Assembly: GCF_020150815.1 (NCBI RefSeq)
Contig: NZ_CP083723.1
Coordinates: 1,302,001-1,366,000, forward strand
Source: Haloprofundus salilacus
GTDB taxonomy: Archaea > Halobacteriota > Halobacteria > Halobacteriales > Haloferacaceae
DNA length: 64,000 nucleotides
Direction of reading: 5' to 3'
Below the pieces are notes generated by a model, which was given only the letters and a program-made list of their open reading frames with translations, was not told the origin of the DNA and ran no database searches. Below are positions 9,334-16,845 of this stretch, in pieces. Numbering within the stretch: position 1 is the stretch's first letter; each line of letters begins with the position of its first letter. The position numbers and the translations under genes are program-made.

Positions 9334-10017
9334 TCACCCTCTTCCCAGCGGTTCGGCTTCGTTCTCGGTGATCTCCGCGAGGTGAAGCGTGCTCTCGGCC
9401 AGCGAGTTGTGCGCTCGGCGGAGGCGCTCGGAGAGCGCCTGCTGGGTGATGCCGATTTCGTCGGCGAGTTCGGTAAGCGTCACGTCCCGCGGGACCTTGA
9501 AGTAGCCGCGCTGGTGAGCAATGACGAACGCTTCCCGCTGCTCGTCGGTAAGTGTGAACTCGCTGCGCCCGAACGTCTCGTCGAGCTCCGAGATTCGTTC
9601 GACGGTTATCGAGAGGCCGTGAGACTCCCAGCGGTCGTGTGCGGTCGCCAGTTGTTCGTGTCGCGGAAACAGCGTCCGAAAACGCCACTGACTCTCCTTG
9701 GCCGACGCGCCGAGCAACGTCGAACTCTCTAGTAACGTCGCGAGCGTCTCTCGAACCGACGCCGTCCACTCGACCTGATAGAGCCATTTGCCGTTCAAAT
9801 CCGCCAGCAGCGTCGCCGCCTCGACGGATTCGTCCGCGGCGAGCGCGGGTTCGACGTCCGTGGAGTCGCTGTGGTCGAACCACAGGAGTGAAGCGGGGCT
9901 CGCCGTGTCGTGTGCCGCAGTTCGGAGAACGTCGACGCAGACGCCCGGATAGCGCTCGAAGAGTTCCTCGAGCGCGAACTGTTCGGCCGAAATACGTAGT
10001 TCTGCAATTGTTGTCAT
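9334..10017 (-). CDS. Bat-type HTH transcriptional regulator
   Basis: 227 residues. The C-terminus carries the HTH_10 (Bat) domain typical of haloarchaea: LTDEQREAFVIAHQRGYFKVPRDVTLTELADEIGITQQALSERLRRAHNSL, residues ~158-208. The N-terminal ~150 residues are a diverged sensor-like region with no clear cofactor motif. The start at 10017 (MTTIAELRIS) is preferred to the longer open frame, whose extra 70 residues come from a tandem repeat in the upstream DNA. A TTATCG box near 10048 fits a leaderless transcript. It lies between glpK-glpX and the dha genes, so control of glycerol or dihydroxyacetone genes is plausible but inferred. Confidence 0.85.
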   Translation of the reverse strand: MTTIAELRISAEQFALEELFERYPGVCVDVLRTAAHDTASPASLLWFDHSDSTDVEPALAADESVEAATLLADLNGKWLYQVEWTASVRETLATLLESSTLLGASAKESQWRFRTLFPRHEQLATAHDRWESHGLSITVERISELDETFGRSEFTLTDEQREAFVIAHQRGYFKVPRDVTLTELADEIGITQQALSERLRRAHNSLAESTLHLAEITENEAEPLGRG

Positions 10018-10117
10018 ATCTGGTAGTATCGGTCTGAGTTGTTCCCGATAACCTCGCCGCGGAGGTGCCCGTCTGCCTTCGAACAATGGTCGACGAGTAG
10101 TGAGATAAACGGTTTTC

Positions 10118-10171
10118 CGACTCTCACGGACATACACCGAAACACGACTCTCACGGACAGACACCAAAACT
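10118..10171. repeat. Two-copy 27-base tandem direct repeat upstream of the Bat-type regulator
   Basis: Two adjacent copies beginning CGACTCTCACGGACA at 10118-10144 and 10145-10171 differ at only three positions. They lie about 100 bases upstream of the regulator's start, in a 257-base spacer (10018-10274) that otherwise holds only a weak promoter. Could be an operator pair or a recent slip duplication. Confidence 0.75.
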
Positions 10172-10274
10172 GACTGCGCTTGCGACGAAACTCGAACCGA
10201 CACGTCACGCTCCGAAGCTGGCGTCACGCCGCGAAAATCCTCGGAGGTGCCTCGAAGCCGATAGGTCTCGTCCG

Positions 10275-10661
10275 TCAGTTCAGCTTTCGGTAGTCGCGGG
10301 CTTCCTCGGCGGACTCGGCGACCGAATCGAGCGTCGCCTTCGACCCGCTCGCCTCGACGGCGGCGTTGAGCGCCCCCTCAAGTATCGGCGCGTCGGCGAT
10401 TCGCACGTTCGCGTCGCCCATCTCCACCGCGAGTTCGGTGTTCATCACGGCGCTCCCGAGGTCGACGAGGACGACGACGCCGTCACCGTCGTCAGCGTCG
10501 TCGATGGCGGCTTCGATTCGGTCGACGCTCGTCCCGATTTCGCCGTCGGGGTCGCCTCCGGCGGCTTCGATTCGGGCGTCGTCGCCGCCCATCTGTGCGG
10601 CGATCTCGCAGATACCCTCCGCGGCTTTCTCGCTGTGGGAGACGACGACGAGTCCGACCAT
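10275..10661 (-). CDS. dhaM: Dihydroxyacetone kinase phosphotransfer subunit, EIIA-man type
   Basis: 128 residues: a single PTS EIIA-mannose-like domain without the HPr or EI extensions of E. coli DhaM. The phosphorylated histidine is in VSHSEKAAEG (His9), with VVLVDLGSAVMNTELA in the middle. It passes phosphate from phospho-HPr to DhaL-bound ADP. Its ATG directly abuts the dhaL stop, so the genes are cotranscribed. The donors PtsI and PtsH are encoded about 44 kb away in this window. Confidence 0.93.
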   Translation of the reverse strand: MVGLVVVSHSEKAAEGICEIAAQMGGDDARIEAAGGDPDGEIGTSVDRIEAAIDDADDGDGVVVLVDLGSAVMNTELAVEMGDANVRIADAPILEGALNAAVEASGSKATLDSVAESAEEARDYRKLN

Positions 10662-11405
10662 CTACTCGTCCTCTCCGCCGAGCGACTCGTCGGCGGTTTC
10701 CTCGGGGGATTCGTCCGGCACGTCCGGCGACCGGGCGTCTCGCACTACTTCGCCGTCGAGATACTCCTCGGCCGTGTCGAGGAGTTCCTCCAGGATGTAG
10801 AGCGTGCTCGTCGCGCCGGGGTCCTGGTGACCGACGGAGCGCCAGTCGAGGTACGACGCGCGACCTTTTCGCGCTCGAAGCGGCACCGTGTATCGGACGC
10901 CGCGTTCGCAGGCGTCGACCGCTTTCGAGAGCGCGGTCAACGGCGGCAGGTCGTCCTGCTCGATGGATTTCTTGTACGTGTGGACCGCCGGAACGAGGGC
11001 GTCGACCATCGTCTTCGCGCCGATCTCGGCTTTCCCTCGGTCCTGGACCTTCTGGAGATACGTCTCCGCGAACGCCACGCTCGTCTCGGCGGTAATGCCG
11101 TCTTCGAGCTCCGTGCTGGCGAGCATCGTCGAACCGCCGTACAACGGTCCCGCCGCCCCGCCGACGTTCGAGATGATGGTCTTACCCACTAACTTGACGA
11201 GTTCGTCGGGTTCCATGTCGTCGACCTCGTCGCCGTCGACGGCCTCGACGACGGCCTGAAAGCCTCGGTTCATGTTCGCCCCGTGGTCGGCGTCGCCGAT
11301 GGCCGAGTCGAGGTCAGTCAGATGCGACTTTTCGTCGGCGATGCGCGCAGCGACGTTCTCTACGGCCGCCAGAACGGCCTCTCGCTGAATCTCCGCGTCT
11401 ACCAT
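10662..11405 (-). CDS. dhaL: PTS-dependent dihydroxyacetone kinase, ADP-binding subunit
   Basis: 247 residues. DhaL carries ADP as a fixed cofactor that DhaM re-phosphorylates. The metal and nucleotide motif DLDSAIGDADHGANMNRGF is at residues ~29-47, and GPLYGGSTMLAS (near 85) and the downstream helices fit the family. The acidic C-terminal tail (ESPEETADESLGGEDE) is longer than in bacteria, typical of halophiles. The start at 11405 was preferred over an upstream in-frame ATG that adds a basic stretch. dhaK lies 210 bases upstream, so dhaLM may have its own promoter. Confidence 0.93.
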   Translation of the reverse strand: MVDAEIQREAVLAAVENVAARIADEKSHLTDLDSAIGDADHGANMNRGFQAVVEAVDGDEVDDMEPDELVKLVGKTIISNVGGAAGPLYGGSTMLASTELEDGITAETSVAFAETYLQKVQDRGKAEIGAKTMVDALVPAVHTYKKSIEQDDLPPLTALSKAVDACERGVRYTVPLRARKGRASYLDWRSVGHQDPGATSTLYILEELLDTAEEYLDGEVVRDARSPDVPDESPEETADESLGGEDE

Positions 11406-11583
11406 ACCGATACACGGACCGCGCGGCGCAAAGTGTTTGCGTCGCTCGGCAGTCGTCACTCCGTAGTTGATAGCGAACAGACGACACGACCGATGGCCGC
11501 TTCCGCGCGACGCGGTGTCGTACTCCGCGAAACGTCGCGCGGCGAATCGTCAGTACACGGGCGGTCTAGCCGCATCACAGCTT

Positions 11584-11588
11584 AAAAA
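11584..11588 (-). terminator. T-run terminator candidate after dhaK
   Basis: On the minus strand a T5 tract (CCGTTTTTAAGC) lies about 28 bases past the dhaK stop. Archaeal termination commonly uses such T tracts. The rest of the 11406-11615 spacer holds nothing else I can support. Confidence 0.45.
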
Positions 11589-11615
11589 CGGTCGGGTGGT
11601 CGGCTGATCGCGCGC

Positions 11616-12617
11616 TTAGTCCGTACGCTTGAGCGCGAGGGTGTCCGCGGGCGCGCCGAGCAGTTCTTTCAGTTCGTCGTCCAGACGGAGCACGGTGACC
11701 GAACAACCCATCATGTCGAGCGACGTCATGTAGTCGCCGACCCACGCGTCCCACGTCTCGAGGCCGCGGTCACCGAGAATCTCCTGAACCCGGCGGTTGA
11801 CGATGTAGAGTTCGGAGAGAGGCGTGCCGCCCATCCCGTTGACGATGGTGGCGACCTCGTCGCCGTCGCCGACGTCGAGGTCGTCGAGCACCTGCTCGGT
11901 GAGTCGGTCGGCGACCTCGTCGGCGCTCATCACGTCGGTCCGTTCGACGCCCGGTTCGCCGTGGATACCGATGCCGAGTTCGATCTCGTCGTCGCCGAGG
12001 TCGAACGTCGGTTCGCCCTTCTCGGGCGTCACGCAGGAGGTGAGCGCCATCCCCATCGTACCGACGTTGTCGACGACCTTCTCTGCGACCGTTCGAACTT
12101 CCTCCAGGTCGCCGCCCGCGGCGGCTTTCGCGCCTGCAATTTTGTGGACGAAGATGGTGCCGCAGACGCCGCGACGACCGCTCGTGTACAGCGAGTCCTC
12201 GACAGCGACGTCGTCGTCGACGACGACCTCCGCTACCTCCACGTCCTCTATCTCGGCCATCTCGCCGGCCGTCTCGAAGTTCATCACGTCGCCCTCGTAG
12301 TTTTTGACGACGCAGAGAACGCCCTCGCCGCTGTCGCAGGCGCGGACCATCTCCTCCAGTTGGTCGGCCGTCGGCGAGGTGAACACCTCGCCCGCCGCCG
12401 CGCCATCGAGCATCCCGTTGCCGAGGTAGCCCGCGTGTGTCGGTTCGTGACCGCTGCCGCCGCCGGAGACGATGCCGACTTTGCCCTCGACCGGCGCGTC
12501 CGCGCGGACGAGCACCTTCGTTCCGTCGAGTCGTCGGACGCGGTCGGGGTGGGCCGCGATCATTCCGTCGAGCATCTCGTCTACGTAGTCTGCCGGGTCG
12601 TTGATGAGTTTCTTCAT
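11616..12617 (-). CDS. dhaK: PTS-dependent dihydroxyacetone kinase, substrate-binding subunit
   Basis: 333 residues. DhaK binds dihydroxyacetone covalently and receives the phosphate from DhaL to form dihydroxyacetone phosphate. Visible motifs are GIVSGGGSGHEPTHAGYLG (residues ~53-71), VKNYEGDVMNFE, and GIGIHGEPGVER, whose histidine forms the hemiaminal with substrate. The start at 12617 (MKKLINDPADYVDEML) is the family-typical N-terminus. A CTTTTGG box about 28 bases upstream suggests a leaderless transcript. Confidence 0.95.
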   Translation of the reverse strand: MKKLINDPADYVDEMLDGMIAAHPDRVRRLDGTKVLVRADAPVEGKVGIVSGGGSGHEPTHAGYLGNGMLDGAAAGEVFTSPTADQLEEMVRACDSGEGVLCVVKNYEGDVMNFETAGEMAEIEDVEVAEVVVDDDVAVEDSLYTSGRRGVCGTIFVHKIAGAKAAAGGDLEEVRTVAEKVVDNVGTMGMALTSCVTPEKGEPTFDLGDDEIELGIGIHGEPGVERTDVMSADEVADRLTEQVLDDLDVGDGDEVATIVNGMGGTPLSELYIVNRRVQEILGDRGLETWDAWVGDYMTSLDMMGCSVTVLRLDDELKELLGAPADTLALKRTD

Positions 12618-12785
12618 GGTTCGTGGTATCAATGGTGAAAAAGGGCCAAAAGCTTTCCTCGCTGAGGGGTCCGTCTCCGAGCGTCGACGCGTCGAAAGTC
12701 CGCCGGATCGGTATCCCCGCGGTCTCCGTGCGTCCGTCGTCCGGAACGTCTCGCCGTTTTCGACTGCCCGCCCTCGCTCGTGAGA

Positions 12786-12803
12786 GGGCGAGATTTATCG
12801 CCC
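12786..12803. promoter_or_regulatory. TATA box inside a perfect inverted repeat (GGGCGA-gattta-TCGCCC)
   Basis: The element TTTATC at 12794-12799 is 27 bases before the ATG at 12822, so it is probably the promoter of the HAD phosphatase gene with a leaderless start. Perfect 6-base arms flank it, so a protein bound to the repeat would block TBP. Confidence 0.6.
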
Positions 12804-12821
12804 CGACGACGAACATCCGGT

Positions 12822-13487
12822 ATGGCTCCGCCGCTTGCGCTCGACATCGACGGGACGCTCACTCGCTCGGACGGCTCGGTCGACCCGCGACTCTTCGACG
12901 TGCTCCGAGACTGGGACGCGCCGGTCGTCCTCGCCACTGGGAAGTCGTTTCCCTACCCGGTTGCGCTGTGTCACTTCGTCGGCATTCCCGAGACCGTTGT
13001 CGCTGAGAACGGTGGTGTCGTCTACGCGGCCGACGAGGTGACGTTCACCAGCGACCGCGAGAGCGCCGCCGCCGTCTCCGACGAGTTCGTCGCCCGCGGC
13101 GGCGACCTCGGCTGGGGAAGAGCCGACACCGCGAACCGCTGGCGCGAGACGGAGATCGCGGTCAACATCGACGCCGATGAAGCGCTCCTGCGAGCGGTCG
13201 CCGACGAGTACGGGATGGAGGTGGTCGACACCGGTTACGCCTACCACGTGAAGTCGCCGGGCGTCTCGAAGGCCAAAGGTCTGAAAGCAGTCTGCGAGAC
13301 GCTCTCGCTCGACCCGACGACGTTCGTCGCCGTCGGTGACAGCGAGAACGACGTCTCGACGTTCGAGTTGGTCGACGAGTCGTACGCCGTCGCCAACGCC
13401 GACGACCGGGCACGCGCCGCCGCCGGAACCGTCATTGAGGAGAGCTACAGCGATGGGACGCTCTCGGTGCTGAAGTCGCTTCGGTAA
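12822..13487 (+). CDS. HAD-family phosphoglycolate phosphatase-type hydrolase
   Basis: 221 residues. HAD type IIB hydrolase: motif I LALDIDGTLTRSDG (the two catalytic Asp), motif II VLATGKS, and motif III/IV KAKGLKAVCE ... VAVGDSENDVSTFE. This matches the archaeal phosphoglycolate phosphatase family (TIGR01487), which also includes sugar-phosphate and sucrose-phosphate phosphatases. The start at 12822 is set by the promoter 27 bases upstream. Substrate uncertain. Divergent from dhaK. Confidence 0.85.
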   Translation: MAPPLALDIDGTLTRSDGSVDPRLFDVLRDWDAPVVLATGKSFPYPVALCHFVGIPETVVAENGGVVYAADEVTFTSDRESAAAVSDEFVARGGDLGWGRADTANRWRETEIAVNIDADEALLRAVADEYGMEVVDTGYAYHVKSPGVSKAKGLKAVCETLSLDPTTFVAVGDSENDVSTFELVDESYAVANADDRARAAAGTVIEESYSDGTLSVLKSLR

Positions 13488-13513
13488 CTGGTTGATTACT
13501 ACTTGTCGGTCGT

Positions 13514-13828
13514 CTACTCCTCGTCTCCGCCGACCGCGCCCGCGCGCCACGCCGCGAACGACTCTAGCACGTCGTCCTCGTCGAACCGCTCGATGCAGGG
13601 CGTCTCGTGCGGGTGGAGTTCGAGCACCCGGTCCCGGAGTTCGTCGTACCCCTCGTCGGTCGTCTTCGCCAACAGCAGCGCTTCGTCTTCGTCCACAACC
13701 TCACCCTCCCAGCGGTACGTCGAGGCGCAGGGGAGTTGGTTGACGCAGGCGGCCAGTCGCTCGTCGACGAGCGTCCGCGCGAGCGCCGAGGCGTCGCTCT
13801 CGGGGGCGGTGATGTAGGCGGTAGGCAT
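13514..13828 (-). CDS. cutA: CutA divalent-cation tolerance protein
   Basis: 104 residues, full length for CutA1. Small trimeric cytoplasmic protein. Visible family motifs are VDERLAACVNQLPCASTYRWEGEVVDEDEALLLAKTT and the C-terminal LHPHETPCIERFD. The start at 13828 (MPTAYITAPESD) gives the expected length. The biological role is unclear despite the copper-tolerance name. Confidence 0.92.
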   Translation of the reverse strand: MPTAYITAPESDASALARTLVDERLAACVNQLPCASTYRWEGEVVDEDEALLLAKTTDEGYDELRDRVLELHPHETPCIERFDEDDVLESFAAWRAGAVGGDEE

Positions 13829-13841
13829 AGTTCGATTCGGG

Positions 13842-14030
13842 TTAGCCTTCGATGGGGAGGAAGTTACCGTTGATGTCCCACTCGTGGATGCAGTGGACGC
13901 TCCCGGCCTGCGGCTCTTCGGCGTCGCGGGCCACGCGCCACGATTCGCTCTCGTCGTTCCATACCTCGCGGCGGCCGCAGCGCTCACAGGTTCGGTCTGT
14001 CGGTCGGCGGAGTCGAACACCACTGCTCAT
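13842..14030 (-). CDS. HEWD-family small haloarchaeal protein
   Basis: 62 residues. One CxxC pair (CERCGRREVW) and the C-terminal IHEWDINGNFLPIEG, which gives the family its name. A single CxxC plus later Cys and His (SVHCIHEWD) may bind one metal ion. Fourteen bases upstream of cutA on the same strand. Function unknown. Confidence 0.82.
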   Translation of the reverse strand: MSSGVRLRRPTDRTCERCGRREVWNDESESWRVARDAEEPQAGSVHCIHEWDINGNFLPIEG

Positions 14031-14217
14031 ACGTGTCGGAAGCGCGCCGAGCGAGTTAAGCGTACTCCCGTTGGAGACAAGCATCTATCAATCCGCCGAG
14101 AGCGTCGCTTTCGGCGGCGGTTTCCCGCGACCGACCGGGGCCTCTCGGACGGCGAGTCGGCGGCTCCGGGAGGACTGTAACCGATAAGGGCAAGTCGCCT
14201 CTCCGAGAGGGTCTCGT

Positions 14218-14541
14218 ATGATTAAACTGGTAGAACTGTTGGTGCGCCGAGACGGGATGAGCCACGACGAGTTCGTCGACTACTGGCTGAACGAACACAG
14301 TCCCATCGCCGAGGAGATGCCCGGCCTCCGCAAGTACGTCACGTCGGTGCCGAAAGACCCCGAGCGAACCGAGTACGACGGCGTGCTCGAACTGTACTTC
14401 GAGGACACCGACGCGATGCGCGCGGCCTTCGACTCCGAGGCGGGCGAACGAACGCTCGCCGACGCCGAACAGTTCTTGAAGACCGGCGCGGGACCGCGCC
14501 TCGTCCTCGACGAGACGGTGCAACTGGACGAACTGCAGTAG
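14218..14541 (+). CDS. EthD-family protein
   Basis: 107 residues. A dimeric alpha-beta barrel of the EthD type: IKLVELLVRRDGMSHDEFVDYWLNEHSPIAEEMPGLRKYVTS, then GVLELYFEDTDAMRAAFDS. EthD proteins accompany diverse degradation enzymes and some act as small decarboxylases or oxygen-dependent enzymes; nothing here fixes a substrate. A GATAAG box about 28 bases before the ATG suggests a leaderless transcript. Confidence 0.82.
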   Translation: MIKLVELLVRRDGMSHDEFVDYWLNEHSPIAEEMPGLRKYVTSVPKDPERTEYDGVLELYFEDTDAMRAAFDSEAGERTLADAEQFLKTGAGPRLVLDETVQLDELQ

Positions 14542-14560
14542 TCGGACGACTGACGAGCGC

Positions 14561-15211
14561 TCACTCCGCCCGCAGGTCGTCGACGGCGGCGACTACGACG
14601 AGTTCGTCGTACGCGTCGCCGGCGAACTTCTCCGTTCGCTCCCCGCGCACCTCGAATCCACGCGCGTCGTAGAACGCCCGTCCGACCTCGTTGTCGGCGA
14701 ACACAACTGCGCGAAGACGCTCGACGCCCTCGGCGGCGAGCTCCGCCGCCGCCCGTTCGACGAGCGCCGTCCCGACGCCGCGACCCCAGTAGGCTTCGCG
14801 GACGTACAGGCGGCCCAGTTCCAGTTCGGCGGGCGCGTTCGCCCCTCCGAGTTCGTTCTCGCCCCGGCCGATTCGCTCGTCGTCGCCGTCGTAGACGTGC
14901 GCAAAGCCGGTGAGTTCGCCCTCGATTTCGGCGACGTAGACGCCGCCGATCCTGTTGCGGTCGAGTTGGTCGCGGAGGTCTGCCGGGTCGTACCACGCGT
15001 CGACCGTCTCGTCGACGACGGACGGCGAGAGCAGGTCGTCGTACGCCGCGTGCCACGACCCACGGGCGATGTCGGCGACCGCGGCGGCGTCGTCCAGCGT
15101 TGCCTCTCTGACGTTCGCGGGTTCGACTCTCGGGCGGGACAGTTCGGTGTTTCGCTCGCCGGTCCCCGTTCGGCCGTCCGTCGGTCGCCTGTCCCACGTG
15201 TCTCGCTCCAC
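14561..15211 (-). CDS. GNAT N-acetyltransferase
   Basis: 216 residues. GCN5-related acetyltransferase fold starting near residue 33 (NVREATLDDAAAVADIARGSW); the acetyl-CoA binding motif is LGRLYVREAYWGRGVGTALVERA and motif B is RLRAVVFADNEVGRAFYDARGFEVRG. The start at 15211 is GTG; the first ~32 residues are outside the domain, so a later start is possible. Convergent with the EthD gene. Substrate unknown. Confidence 0.85.
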   Translation of the reverse strand: MERDTWDRRPTDGRTGTGERNTELSRPRVEPANVREATLDDAAAVADIARGSWHAAYDDLLSPSVVDETVDAWYDPADLRDQLDRNRIGGVYVAEIEGELTGFAHVYDGDDERIGRGENELGGANAPAELELGRLYVREAYWGRGVGTALVERAAAELAAEGVERLRAVVFADNEVGRAFYDARGFEVRGERTEKFAGDAYDELVVVAAVDDLRAE

Positions 15212-15249
15212 CCGACACCTTCCTTACGTCACCGCGCGAACGGGCCGCC

Positions 15250-15804
15250 ATGGGCTTTCACACGTACGACGTCGACCGCGCCGACGCTTTGGAGGACGAG
15301 AGTCGCTACCGCCACCTCTCGGCTGAGGAACTGCTCGCGGCGCTCCGTCCTCACCCCGAGATGACCGTCGCGGACCTCGGCAGCGGCACCGGTTTCTACA
15401 CCGACGACGTGGCCCCGCACGTCGGTCACCTCTACGCCGTCGACGTGCAGGAGGCGATGCACGACATCTACCGCGAGAAAGGACTCCCCGAGACTGTCGA
15501 GACCGTCGTCGCCGACGTGGCGTCGCTCCCGTTCGGAGACGACGACCTCGACGCGGCGTTCTCGACGATGACCTACCACGAGTTCGCAAGCGCGGAGTCG
15601 CTCGCGGAACTCGCGCGTGTCCTCCGGCCCGGTGGGTGCGTGGTCGTCGTCGATTGGAGCAAGACGGGCGACGGCGCGGACGGTCCGCCGACGGACGAGC
15701 GCTACGGCGTCAGCGACGCAGCGTCGTCGCTCGAAGATGCCGGATTCGCGGTCGACCGCGCCGAGTCGCGACTCGAGACGTTCCTCTGTATCGCGTCCGT
15801 CTGA
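15250..15804 (+). CDS. Class I SAM-dependent methyltransferase
   Basis: 184 residues. Motif I for S-adenosylmethionine is TVADLGSGTGFYTDDVA (residues ~39-55), followed by VDVQEAMHD and DVASLPFGDDDLDAAFSTMTYHEF and LARVLRPGGCVVVVDWSKTG. Best described as a Methyltransf_11 / UbiE-like enzyme; the acceptor cannot be told from sequence. Divergent from the acetyltransferase with a 38-base spacer. Confidence 0.88.
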   Translation: MGFHTYDVDRADALEDESRYRHLSAEELLAALRPHPEMTVADLGSGTGFYTDDVAPHVGHLYAVDVQEAMHDIYREKGLPETVETVVADVASLPFGDDDLDAAFSTMTYHEFASAESLAELARVLRPGGCVVVVDWSKTGDGADGPPTDERYGVSDAASSLEDAGFAVDRAESRLETFLCIASV

Positions 15805-15843
15805 ACGCGGTACCGTATCCGTTTGAGTCGCCGCAGTCGCGCC

Positions 15844-15850
15844 GAAAAAA
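15844..15850 (-). terminator. T6 terminator candidate after DUF368 gene
   Basis: On the minus strand GGAGTTTTTTCGG lies 8-14 bases past the DUF368 stop codon, between convergent genes. Confidence 0.5.
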
Positions 15851-15857
15851 CTCCGTT

Positions 15858-16841
15858 TCAGTCGAGGTCGATACCGGCGTAGCGGTCCACGGCGACGACG
15901 AGCGCACCGCCGACCAGCGCCGCGGCGGCGAAGACGGCAAGTACCTCGGTCGTCCACGACCCCCCGTGCTCTGCGAGGTTCGTCGAGAGCTGAGAGACGG
16001 GCGCTCGGAGCGCGCCGAAGATGAGCGCGATGAGGAACGCGAACGTCGCCTCGCGGTAGTGTTCGAGCGCCCAGTCGACGGCGTGGGCGACGGTGAACAG
16101 ACCGACGAGTGCGCCCGAACAGAACGTGACGATGGTGACGAACGGGCCGGCGAGCGCGTCGATGCTCCCGCCGCCGAGCAAACCGAACACGCCGTCTCTG
16201 AACGTCGAGAGCGTGTCGGTCATGTAGAAGTACTGCCCGAGGATGAGCAGCAGGAGCGACCCCGAGATGCCGGGGAGAATCATCGCGCTGATGGCGATGG
16301 CGCCGGCGACGAACGTCACGGCCGGGCTGTGCCCGAGCGCCGACTGCGCTTCGCCGGAGACGACGAACGCGAGGGCGAATCCGACGATAGACGCGGCCAT
16401 CCGCCCATGCGTGTCGACGGACACCTCGGTGATGAGGACCAGCGCCGACGCCGCGATGAGTCCGAAGAAGAACCCGAACGTCGGCGCGGGCACCGTCTCG
16501 ACGGCGACTTCGACGAGACTTGTGATGGTGACGATGGCCGTCATAATGCCGAACCCGAGCGTCACGAGAAACGCCGTGTCCATCTCCCGCAGCGACGCGA
16601 ACGCGTCCCCGGTGTCGCCGGTGACGCCACGGAGCACGCGGAACATGTTGTCGGCGTCGATGGCCGTCACCGCGTCGATGAGCCGTTCGTAGATGCCGGT
16701 GATGAGCGCGATGGTGCCGCCGGAGACACCGGGAACCGCGTCCGCGGCGCCCATACAGATGCCTCTGAGGTAGATGCCCAGCCACCCCCGGAGACCGCCG
16801 GACACCGTGTTCACGTCGGATAGCGTCTCTCCGTCGGCCAT
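15858..16841 (-). CDS. DUF368 membrane protein, putative polyprenyl-phosphate translocase
   Basis: 327 residues with about eight or nine hydrophobic segments. The family signature GICMGAADAVPGVSGGTIALITGIYERLIDA is at residues ~29-60 and a second copy-like motif GAIAISAMILPGISGSLLLLILGQY is at ~174-198. Bacterial DUF368 members (PopT) have been shown to recycle undecaprenyl phosphate across the membrane. Here the gene lies only 4 bases behind aglB, so by inference it returns the dolichol phosphate released by the oligosaccharyltransferase. A T-run follows the stop. Confidence 0.9.
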   Translation of the reverse strand: MADGETLSDVNTVSGGLRGWLGIYLRGICMGAADAVPGVSGGTIALITGIYERLIDAVTAIDADNMFRVLRGVTGDTGDAFASLREMDTAFLVTLGFGIMTAIVTITSLVEVAVETVPAPTFGFFFGLIAASALVLITEVSVDTHGRMAASIVGFALAFVVSGEAQSALGHSPAVTFVAGAIAISAMILPGISGSLLLLILGQYFYMTDTLSTFRDGVFGLLGGGSIDALAGPFVTIVTFCSGALVGLFTVAHAVDWALEHYREATFAFLIALIFGALRAPVSQLSTNLAEHGGSWTTEVLAVFAAAALVGGALVVAVDRYAGIDLD

Positions 16842-16845
16842 CGAG

